From Corynebacterium jeikeium (GTDB taxonomy: Bacteria > Actinomycetota > Actinomycetes > Mycobacteriales > Mycobacteriaceae): a stretch of 64,000 nt of DNA. The DNA is taken from positions 1,364,001-1,428,000 of the forward strand of contig NZ_CP063195.1 in the NCBI RefSeq assembly GCF_028609885.1. Reading direction: 5' to 3'. Of the stretch, positions 58,087 to 64,000 are shown in pieces. The notes below the pieces were generated by a model. It was not told where the DNA came from. It made no database searches and saw only the letters and a list, made by a program, of their open reading frames with translations. Position 1 is the first letter of the stretch, and each line of letters opens with the position of its first letter. A program made the position numbers and the translations under genes.

Positions 58087-58212
58087 AAATGTCGTTAGAA
58101 CGGGAATACGTCGCCACGACTGGAGCCATGCAAAATCGCGCAAGCCCCTGACCTGCACATTTAGGTTAAAGAAAACCGGTAGCAATAACGGATTCCCGTT
58201 CTAGCGACATTT
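58087..58212. ncRNA. Covarying structured element, copy B (type of product uncertain)
   Basis: The arms 58087-58107 and 58192-58212 are 21 bp, complementary except for one base. It begins AAATGTCG like copy A, has ACGTCG at offset 21 (58108-58113), a GTCG-CCA-CGAC mini-hairpin, and CTGACCTGCACATTTA at offset 61 (58148-58163), all at the same offsets as in copy A. The variable arm (TTAGAACGGGAAT) is unrelated to that of copy A. Total 126 bp, in register 206 bp after copy A. Confidence 0.5.
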
Positions 58213-58216
58213 GCAG

Positions 58217-58330
58217 GCCACGGCAGAGCCAGCCAGCCAGCAGAGCCAGCCTGCTAAAGCCACGGTGCAGCCAGCCAGCAGAGTCAGCCAGCCCCAGCCC
58301 CAGCCAGCCAGGGCCAGCCAAGCGAGCCAG
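58217..58330. repeat. GCCAGC-type imperfect repeat block
   Basis: Imperfect repeats built from CAGCCAGC, CAGAGCCAGCC and CCCCAGCC units run up to the ddl stop. On the minus strand they form the ddl 3' flank. Slippage-prone and probably variable between strains. Confidence 0.65.
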
Positions 58331-59452
58331 CTAAGCCAGGGCGCGGGCGATCAGCGCACTGACCAGGTCACCAAAGCTCACGCCGTCAGCGGCGAACATC
58401 TTCGGATACATCGAGATCGGCGTAAACCCAGGCATCGTGTTGATCTCGTTCAGCACGGGCCCGTTCTCCGTGGCAAAGAAGTCCACGCGCGCGATGCCGT
58501 CGCACCCCAGCGCGTTGAACGTGCGAATGGCCAGTTGGCGGATCTCCTTCAGAGTCTCCGCAGGTAGCGGCGCCGGGATGGTGGCGGAGACGGTCGAGTC
58601 GACATACTTGGCGTCAAAACCATAGAATCCTTCGGCACCGTCCTCAGTGCCATTCAGCATCGCCGGAACAGAAGACACGATCGAGCCATCCGCGTGCTGC
58701 AGCACACCGCACTCAACCTCGGCGCCGTGGATCATGGCCTCCACGATCACCTTGTTGTCGTGGGAAAAGGCCAGGTCAACGGCGGCGTCGAACTCCTCCC
58801 AGCTGTCCACCTTGGAGATGCCGATGCTGGATCCGCCGCGTGCCGGTTTCACGAACACGGGCAGCCCCAGCCGCGCCTTCTCCTCGGCAGTCAGCTCGCG
58901 CGGCTGAAGCAGGATCAGCTCCTCGCCCACCGGGATGCCAGCCTCGCGCGCCAGCCGCTTGGTGAAGTCCTTGTCCATGCCCGCCGCCGAGGCCAGCACG
59001 CCGTTGCCGACGTACCGCACACCAGCTAGATCCAGCACGCCCTGCACGGTGCCGTCCTCGCCGTTCACGCCGTGCAGCACCGGGAAAACAACGTCCACCT
59101 GCGCAAAGACTTCGCCTGCCTGCGGCCCGGTCACGTAGCGCATCTCGCCCGCCGCACCAGAGCCCGCAGAGCCGGCCGTACCAGCACCGCCAAACGTCAG
59201 CTGCACGTGCACGCCCCCGTCTTCCACGCGCGGCATGTCCCGCCCGTCCGCGCGCAGCTGCGAGGTGTCGGTCGTCCCGGGCACCCATGCGCCGGCTTCG
59301 GTGATCCCCACGGGAACCACCTCGTAGATCTCCGGGTCCAGGTGGTCGATCACCGCACCTGCGCTGATGCAGGATACGGAGTGCTCAGTCGACTGCCCGC
59401 CGTACAGAACGGCGACGGTGGTTCGTGCGTGCTTCTTGGGTTCGTTACTCAC
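58331..59452 (-). CDS. ddl: D-alanine--D-alanine ligase
   Basis: Joins two D-Ala for peptidoglycan precursors. ATP-grasp enzyme: VLYGGQSTEHSVSCISA, VFPVLHGVNGEDGTVQGVLDLAGV, VKPARGGSSIGISKV, and the C-terminal NEINTMPGFTPISMYPKM. 373 residues. A Gly/Ala-rich insert (GGAGTAGSAGSGAAGE, about residue 88) is encoded in low-complexity DNA and is probably a surface loop. 57 bp after gpsA. Confidence 0.95.
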   Translation of the reverse strand: MSNEPKKHARTTVAVLYGGQSTEHSVSCISAGAVIDHLDPEIYEVVPVGITEAGAWVPGTTDTSQLRADGRDMPRVEDGGVHVQLTFGGAGTAGSAGSGAAGEMRYVTGPQAGEVFAQVDVVFPVLHGVNGEDGTVQGVLDLAGVRYVGNGVLASAAGMDKDFTKRLAREAGIPVGEELILLQPRELTAEEKARLGLPVFVKPARGGSSIGISKVDSWEEFDAAVDLAFSHDNKVIVEAMIHGAEVECGVLQHADGSIVSSVPAMLNGTEDGAEGFYGFDAKYVDSTVSATIPAPLPAETLKEIRQLAIRTFNALGCDGIARVDFFATENGPVLNEINTMPGFTPISMYPKMFAADGVSFGDLVSALIARALA

Positions 59453-59509
59453 GGGTTTTTACCTTAGCCCTTTTCTGGACGCCACATCCCCACCGCCCCG
59501 CAGTTTCCC

Positions 59510-60514
59510 CTACTCTGCCTTCCGGCTGCGCCCAAGCAGCCCCATCATCACCTGCTGCACGTCTGCGGCTTCGTGGCACACTCCCACGACGGCTTCCGTG
59601 ATCGGCATTTCCACGCCGACCTTCCCCGCCAGCTCGAACACGGACTGGCTGCTGACCACACCCTCGGCAACCTGGCCCTTAGTCGAGGCAGCAGCCTCTT
59701 CCAGGGTCTCCCCCTTGCCCAGGTGCTCGCCGAATCGGCGGTTGCGCGACAGCGTAGAGGTACACGTTGCCACCAGGTCGCCCATGCCCGCCAGGCCACT
59801 GAGTGTCCGCGCGTCGGCTCCGACTTCCAGGGCTAGGCGGGTGGTCTCCGCCAGGCCGCGGGTGATCACGGTCGCGGCGGTGTTGTCGCCGAATCCCATG
59901 CCCGCGGCAATGCCCGCTGCCAGCGCGATGACGTTCTTGCAGGTGCCTGCGATCTCACAACCAATGACGTCCGTGTTCGTGTACGGGCGGAAGTAAGGCG
60001 CGGCCACGGCCGCTTGGATCAGCTTCGCGCGGTCCATGTCGGTGCAGGCCACGACGGTTGCGGCGGGCTGGCCTTGTGCCACCTCGCGCGCCAGGTTCGG
60101 CCCGGTCAGCACGGCCACGCGTTCACTGGGCACGCACGCCACTTCGGAGATCAGCTGGCTCATCCGCAGGCCGCTGGAATGTTCGATGCCTTTGGCCAGG
60201 CTCACCAGGGAGGCGTCTGGGCCGATCAGGTCGGCATCTGTCCATTTCTCCAGATTCCCGCGCAGCGATTGCGAAGGCACACCCAGCACCACGATCTCCG
60301 CGCCGTCCAGGGCCTCGGCGGGGTCGGAAGTCCCGGTCAGTGATTCCGGCAGTTCGATATCCCCCAGGTAGGCGCTGTTGCGGTGATTGTCGCGTACGTC
60401 CTCGGCGACTTCGGAACGGCGTGCCCAGAGGCGGACCTCGTTACCGGCGTCGGCAAATACCTTGGCAACAGTCGTGCCCCAGGATCCTGCGCCCATCACT
60501 GCTACTTGCACCAT
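59510..60514 (-). CDS. gpsA: Glycerol-3-phosphate dehydrogenase (NAD(P)+)
   Basis: Makes sn-glycerol-3-phosphate from dihydroxyacetone phosphate for phospholipids. The nucleotide motif is [21 protein letters not shown], with [38 protein letters not shown] and [14 protein letters not shown]. 334 residues. Upstream of ddl, as in mycobacteria. Confidence 0.96.
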   Translation of the reverse strand: MVQVAVMGAGSWGTTVAKVFADAGNEVRLWARRSEVAEDVRDNHRNSAYLGDIELPESLTGTSDPAEALDGAEIVVLGVPSQSLRGNLEKWTDADLIGPDASLVSLAKGIEHSSGLRMSQLISEVACVPSERVAVLTGPNLAREVAQGQPAATVVACTDMDRAKLIQAAVAAPYFRPYTNTDVIGCEIAGTCKNVIALAAGIAAGMGFGDNTAATVITRGLAETTRLALEVGADARTLSGLAGMGDLVATCTSTLSRNRRFGEHLGKGETLEEAAASTKGQVAEGVVSSQSVFELAGKVGVEMPITEAVVGVCHEAADVQQVMMGLLGRSRKAE

Positions 60515-60615
60515 CTGCTTGTTGCCTTCCCACCTGCACTGCGTGCGCTTATTTGTCTGCTTGAGTTCGATATAACTTTTGGGTTCGTTATACGATTGTC
60601 GGCAATAGTCTATCG

Positions 60616-60629
60616 AAAGGGATCCCTTT
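60616..60629. promoter_or_regulatory. 14 bp palindrome AAAGGGATCCCTTT before the mutT1-like gene
   Basis: Perfect palindrome ending 4 bases before the GTG start. Its AAAGGG overlaps the likely ribosome site, so a bound protein or RNA hairpin there would block translation. Function inferred only. Confidence 0.4.
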
Positions 60630-60633
60630 AAAA

Positions 60634-61662
60634 GTGATCACTCACACAGGAACTGGCGATCTTTCTACGTCCCTGGCCATGTCGCGGCACGATCAGGGGC
60701 ACGTGACCCGCATCGGATCCCGCCCCAGCGAGGAGTTCGCCCGCCCCACCTTCGCCGCGGGTGCCGTTATTTGGCGCTTTTCTAAGGACGCCGCCGCCTC
60801 CGCCCCTTCCGCCCCAGAGTCCACGGACGTGGAGATCGCCCTGATCCACCGCCCCCGTTACGATGACTGGTCCCTGCCGAAGGGCAAGGTCGATCCGGGC
60901 GAGAACTTGCCGGGTACCGCCATGCGCGAGATCTGGGAGGAGACTGGCTTTGACGTGCGCCTGGGCTGGCTTCTGGGCTACGTCCACTACCCGGTCGGTT
61001 CGCGCACGAAGGTGGTGTACTACTGGACTGCCCAGCACCTGTCCGGCGAGTTCGAGGCCAACGAGGAGTCCGACGAGCTGCGTTGGGTCTCCCCTGCCGA
61101 GGCGAAGGAGCTGCTGAGCTACGATGCTGACCTCAAGGTCGTGGATGCCGCCATGGGGCTGTTGCAGCTGGGTTGCGACCGCCGTGTGCTGTACGTCCGC
61201 CACGCGAAGGCGCACGCCCGCGAGGGGTGGGCTGGCGATGATGACCTGCGCCCGTTGACGAAGAAGGGCCGCCGCCAGGCGGAACTGCTGGTCTCTGAGC
61301 TGTCGGGTTACCGCCCGGAGGCGATCGCGTCTGCAGTGCCGGTGCGCTGCGAGCACACGGCTGCGCCTATCGCTGAGGACTTGGGCCTGGAAGTTTATTA
61401 TGACGCCAACCTGGGCGATGCCGGGTGGGCCGCCGATTCGGATGCAGCGGTGGATGCGTTCCACGCCGCCACGACCGCGCCTGTGTCGATGGTCGTTGCC
61501 CAGGGCACGGTGATCCCCGGCGTGCTGGCCCGCGTTGCGGGCGAGCACGACGTGGAAATTGAGGATATGCGGGTGAAGAAGTCCAGCACGTGGGTGCTGC
61601 ACTTCGCCGGGGACAAGCTGCTGGGGCTGGATTACCTGGCCAGCCCGCTGTCCGTGAAGTAA
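60634..61662 (+). CDS. mutT1: Nudix hydrolase fused to histidine-phosphatase domain (MutT1-like)
   Basis: The N-terminal Nudix domain has a clear box ([23 protein letters not shown], about residues 84-106, trimmed motif GxxxxxExxxxxxxREUxEE). The C-terminal half is an RHG-type phosphatase ([14 protein letters not shown], about residue 187). This architecture is that of mycobacterial MutT1, which hydrolyses 8-oxo-dGTP and diadenosine polyphosphates. The GTG at 60634 is used; an ATG at 60679 (MSRHDQGH) is an alternative. Adjacent to leuD and divergent from gpsA. The usual hupB neighbour of mycobacteria is absent. Confidence 0.88.
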   Translation: MITHTGTGDLSTSLAMSRHDQGHVTRIGSRPSEEFARPTFAAGAVIWRFSKDAAASAPSAPESTDVEIALIHRPRYDDWSLPKGKVDPGENLPGTAMREIWEETGFDVRLGWLLGYVHYPVGSRTKVVYYWTAQHLSGEFEANEESDELRWVSPAEAKELLSYDADLKVVDAAMGLLQLGCDRRVLYVRHAKAHAREGWAGDDDLRPLTKKGRRQAELLVSELSGYRPEAIASAVPVRCEHTAAPIAEDLGLEVYYDANLGDAGWAADSDAAVDAFHAATTAPVSMVVAQGTVIPGVLARVAGEHDVEIEDMRVKKSSTWVLHFAGDKLLGLDYLASPLSVK

Positions 61663-61665
61663 GCG

Positions 61666-62262
61666 CTAGCTGGCGGGGATGGTGCGTGGCTTGAAGCTGG
61701 CGCGCTGGGATTCGAAGGCCTCGATGGCTTCCTCGTTGCGCAGGGTCAGGCCGATGTCGTCCAGGCCTTCCATCAGGCGCCAGCGGGTGTAGTCGTCCAC
61801 GTCGAAGCCGAAGGTGTGGGTACCCAGGGTGACGGTGCGGTCCTCCAGGTTCACGGTGATTTCCGCGCCCGGCTGCTGTTCCAGCAGCTTCCAGATCAGC
61901 TCAATGTCGCTTTGTTCCATCTGGGCGGCCAGCAGGCCTGCCTTCCCCGAGTTGCCGCGGAAGATGTCCGCGAAGCGGGAGGAAAGAACCACGCGGAAGC
62001 CGTAATCCATCAGCGCCCAGACGGCGTGCTCGCGGGAGGAGCCAGTTCCGAAGTCCGGGCCGGCCACCAGCACGGAGGCGTTCTTGTAGGGCTCCTGGTT
62101 CAGGATGAACTCCGGGTCCTTGCGCCAGCCGGCGAACAGGCCGTCTTCGAATCCGGTGCGGGTCACGCGCTTCAGGTAGACGGCGGGGATGATCTGGTCG
62201 GTGTCGACGTTAGAGCGGTTCAGGGGTGCCGCCACGCCAGTGTGGGTGTTGAACTTTTCCAT
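61666..62262 (-). CDS. leuD: 3-isopropylmalate dehydratase small subunit
   Basis: With LeuC isomerises 2- to 3-isopropylmalate in leucine synthesis. Signatures: [65 protein letters not shown]. The ATG at 62262 (MEKFNTHTG) is chosen; the longer frame to 62292 starts from non-conserved sequence. 198 residues. Lies 109 bp after leuC, with an A9T5 tract and a hairpin in between. Confidence 0.96.
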   Translation of the reverse strand: MEKFNTHTGVAAPLNRSNVDTDQIIPAVYLKRVTRTGFEDGLFAGWRKDPEFILNQEPYKNASVLVAGPDFGTGSSREHAVWALMDYGFRVVLSSRFADIFRGNSGKAGLLAAQMEQSDIELIWKLLEQQPGAEITVNLEDRTVTLGTHTFGFDVDDYTRWRLMEGLDDIGLTLRNEEAIEAFESQRASFKPRTIPAS

Positions 62263-62323
62263 GGTGTTCTCTTCTGCTTTCTGCTCCCCCACCTGCTATT
62301 TAGGTCGCTGGCGGGGAGGCTCG

Positions 62324-62337
62324 AAAAAAAAATTTTT
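62324..62337. repeat. A9T5 tract in the leuC-leuD spacer
   Basis: The longest AT tract in the window, about 60 bases upstream of leuD, between the leuC-end hairpin and the leuD start. Confidence 0.5.
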
Positions 62338-62360
62338 GGGCGGGTCTTGTGCGGGTATCT

Positions 62361-62383
62361 AGCGGTCTGTTTTACAGATCCGC
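62361..62383 (-). other. Hairpin overlapping the leuC stop
   Basis: On the minus strand GCGGATCTG and CAGACCGC pair around TAAAA, which contains the leuC stop codon. No T tract. It may attenuate or stabilise the leuC end. Confidence 0.4.
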
Positions 62384-63793
62384 CGGACCTGCAAGGTGGC
62401 CCGTCACGGCGGTGGCGGCGGCAACTGGCGGGGAGACCAGGTGCGTGCGCCCGCCCTTGCCCTGGCGGCCTTCGAAGTTTCGGTTGGATGTGGAAGCCGA
62501 ACGCTCGCCCGGGGCAAGCTGGTCCGGGTTCATGCCTAGGCACATGGAGCAACCTGCGGTGCGCCACTCCGCCCCGGCGTCAATAAAGATCTGATCGAGC
62601 CCCTCTTCTTCCGCTTGCATCTTCACCCGCGTGGAGGAAGGAACAACGATCATGCGCGTGCCGTCGGCGACGGTGCGGCCCTTGAGGACGTCCGCGGCGG
62701 CGCGCAGGTCCTCGATGCGGGAATTGGTGCAGGAGCCGAGGAAGACCGTGTCGATCTTGATGTCGCGCAACGGGGTGCCGGGCTGAAGGTCCATGTACTC
62801 CATGGCGCGTTCGGCGGCGAGGCGGTCGTTGTCGTTGGTGAAGTCCTCCAGCTGCGGGATTGCTTCCGCCAGTGGAAGGCCTTGGCCGGGGTTGGTTCCC
62901 CAGGTGACGAAGGGGGTCAGCGCGGAGCCGTCGATGTGGACGACGGTATCGAACTGCGCGTCGTCGTCGGTGCGCAGGGACTTCCAATACTCCACGGCTG
63001 CGTCCCAGTCCGCGCCCTTCGGCGCGTGCGGGCGGCCTTCGAGGTAGTCGAAAGTCACCTGGTCGGGGGCGATCATACCCGCGCGGGCGCCGGCCTCGAT
63101 GGACATGTTGCACATCGTCATGCGGGCTTCCATGGACAGCTTCTCGATGGCCTCGCCGCGGTACTCGATGATGTGCCCCTGGCCGCCGCCGGTGCCGATC
63201 TTGGCGATGATGGCCAGGATCAGGTCCTTGGAGGTCACGTCCGGCTGCAGTTCGCCGGAGACCTCGATGGCCATGGTCTTGAAAGGCTTCAGTGGCAGGG
63301 TCTGGGTGGCCAGGACATGCTCGACTTCGCTGGTGCCGATGCCCATGGCGATGGAGCCGAAGGCGCCGTGGGTGGAGGTGTGCGAGTCACCGCAGACGAC
63401 CGTCATGCCGGGCTGGGTCAGGCCCAGTTGCGGGCCGACGGTGTGGACGATGCCCTGTTCAATGTCGCCCATGGAGTGCAGGCGGATGCCGAATTCTTTG
63501 GCGTTGTCGCGCAGGGTAGATACCTGCAGGCGGCTGGTGGGCTCCTGGATTTCCTGCAGGTCGCCGGTCTTCACGCCGATGGTGGGCACGTTGTGGTCCT
63601 CGGTGGCGATGGTCAGATCCGGGCGGCGGACTTTGCGGCCGGCCTGTCGCAGGCCGTCGAAGGCCTGGGGCGAGGTAACCTCATGAACCAGGTGCAGGTC
63701 GATGTACAGCAGGTCGGGTCCGCCGTTTTCGCCCGCTGCGACGATGTGGTCGCGCCAGACTTTTTCCGCGAGGGTTAAGGGTTGGTTCGTCAC
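62372..63793 (-). CDS. leuC: 3-isopropylmalate dehydratase large subunit
   Basis: Aconitase-type 4Fe-4S enzyme. The cluster Cys are in [15 protein letters not shown] and [16 protein letters not shown]. Other blocks: [50 protein letters not shown]. The GTG at 63793 ([13 protein letters not shown]) has a strong AGAGGAGAG site. 473 residues. Divergent from an IclR-type regulator that starts 58 bases away. Confidence 0.97.
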   Translation of the reverse strand: MTNQPLTLAEKVWRDHIVAAGENGGPDLLYIDLHLVHEVTSPQAFDGLRQAGRKVRRPDLTIATEDHNVPTIGVKTGDLQEIQEPTSRLQVSTLRDNAKEFGIRLHSMGDIEQGIVHTVGPQLGLTQPGMTVVCGDSHTSTHGAFGSIAMGIGTSEVEHVLATQTLPLKPFKTMAIEVSGELQPDVTSKDLILAIIAKIGTGGGQGHIIEYRGEAIEKLSMEARMTMCNMSIEAGARAGMIAPDQVTFDYLEGRPHAPKGADWDAAVEYWKSLRTDDDAQFDTVVHIDGSALTPFVTWGTNPGQGLPLAEAIPQLEDFTNDNDRLAAERAMEYMDLQPGTPLRDIKIDTVFLGSCTNSRIEDLRAAADVLKGRTVADGTRMIVVPSSTRVKMQAEEEGLDQIFIDAGAEWRTAGCSMCLGMNPDQLAPGERSASTSNRNFEGRQGKGGRTHLVSPPVAAATAVTGHLAGPADL

Positions 63794-63812
63794 GGTCTCT
63801 CCTCTGTGTCCG

Positions 63813-63842
63813 CTATACAGTTCCACTGGATGGAATGTATAG
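63813..63842. promoter_or_regulatory. Candidate IclR-family operator between leuC and the regulator
   Basis: The arms CTATACA-G-TTCCA and TGGAA-TGTATAG mirror each other around CTGGA with a single extra base. The core TTCCA-N5-TGGAA resembles IclR-family operators. It lies within the 58 bp divergent spacer, upstream of leuC and directly before the regulator start, so it could repress both. Confidence 0.6.
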
Positions 63843-63851
63843 TATCAAATC

Positions 63852-64000
63852 ATGGGACACAATACGGAAATTCCCGCAACTAGCGGCATTCAAGTTTTGG
63901 ACCGAGCGATCTTCATCCTATCGGTCATCGCAGCAGAACCTCGCAACCTTTCCGACCTGTGCGCCATCACGGGCCTGCCGCGCGCCACTGCGCACCGTAT
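63852..64000 (+). CDS. ltbR: IclR-family transcriptional regulator, LtbR type (cut by window edge)
   Basis: The 49 visible codons begin MGHNTEIPATSGIQVLDRAIFILSV and continue into an IclR winged-helix domain (NLSDLCAITGLPRATAHR). In corynebacteria and mycobacteria the divergent neighbour of leuCD is an IclR regulator of leucine and tryptophan genes (LtbR in C. glutamicum). Assignment rests on domain plus position; the effector-binding half is outside the window. Confidence 0.85.
   Translation, partial: MGHNTEIPATSGIQVLDRAIFILSVIAAEPRNLSDLCAITGLPRATAHR

Larger units (their letters stand above)
57683..58330. other. 648 bp repeat-rich intergenic region between DUF3515 gene and ddl
   Basis: Convergent region with no supported gene. 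It holds a direct repeat CACCTGCCACAGGA (57727-57740 and 57839-57852), two covarying inverted-repeat elements (57881-58007 and 58087-58212), and a CAGCC/GCCAGC-rich repeat block at 58217-58330. Part of it is markedly AT-richer than its flanks (about 57870-58010 and 58120-58200). Confidence 0.7.

Noticed and set aside
57881..58212. Covarying elements considered as a CRISPR array or a retron RNA
   Set aside because: Only two units, with inverted rather than constant direct repeats, and no reverse transcriptase or cas gene in the window.

Overview
The window is one continuous block of core chromosome from a high-G+C actinobacterium of the order Mycobacteriales, most likely a Corynebacterium. The gene order rlmN-cdsA-frr-pyrH-tsf-rpsB, xerC-dprA-comM-yraN-DUF2469-rnhB-lepB-rplS, trmD-rimM-rpsP-ffh, glnK-amtB-ftsY, smc, mutM-rnc-DUF177-sepIVA, coaD-rsmD-recG-DAK2-ung-thiL-DUF3515-ddl-gpsA-mutT1-leuD-leuC-iclR matches the mycobacterial/corynebacterial backbone. 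Lineage-typical proteins (LysX fusion, MutT1 Nudix+phosphatase fusion, SepIVA-like protein, DUF2631, DUF3515) agree. The species cannot be fixed from the sequence alone. No rRNA, tRNA, complete IS element or CRISPR array was seen.

Layout. 1-6.2 kb: end of a DUF2631 gene, rlmN, a LapA-like membrane protein, then cdsA-frr-pyrH-tsf-rpsB on the minus strand. 6.2-13.5 kb: a degenerate M23 peptidase on plus, then xerC-dprA-comM-yraN and DUF2469-rnhB-lepB-rplS on minus. 13.6-24 kb: tex, then a choline-to-glycine-betaine cassette (BCCT transporter, betB, second BCCT transporter on minus; betA divergent on plus). 24-31 kb: trmD-rimM, gdhA, rpsP, ffh, glnK-amtB. 31-44.6 kb: ftsY, a membrane esterase on plus converging on lysX, a 1211-residue protein of unknown function, and smc. 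44.6-57 kb: GtrA and AGCS genes, then DNA repair, RNA processing, CoA and recombination genes. 57-64 kb: a two-domain DUF3515 protein, a repeat-rich intergenic region, ddl-gpsA, mutT1, leuCD and the start of an IclR-type regulator.

How genes work together: ffh and ftsY supply SRP targeting; rpsB/tsf/frr/pyrH/cdsA couple translation and lipid precursor synthesis; glnK-amtB handles ammonium; betT/betB/betA makes or imports osmoprotectant; lysX plus the adjacent esterase probably tunes aminoacyl-lipids of the envelope; leuCD sits behind a candidate IclR-family operator.

The least explained signals are not ordinary genes. (1) Two 126-127 bp intergenic elements (57881-58007 and 58087-58212) share core blocks at identical spacing but have different terminal arms, and each pair of arms is complementary within its own copy, the signature of compensatory covariation. 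(2) A dispersed motif, GGCGTCA followed by an A/G-rich tract, recurs at least eleven times in genes and spacers, in several reading frames and both orientations. (3) Nine AAAATTTT-centred tracts stand out against the G+C-rich background. (4) The 1211-residue protein is directly downstream of smc. Base composition and expected counts quoted are rough hand estimates.
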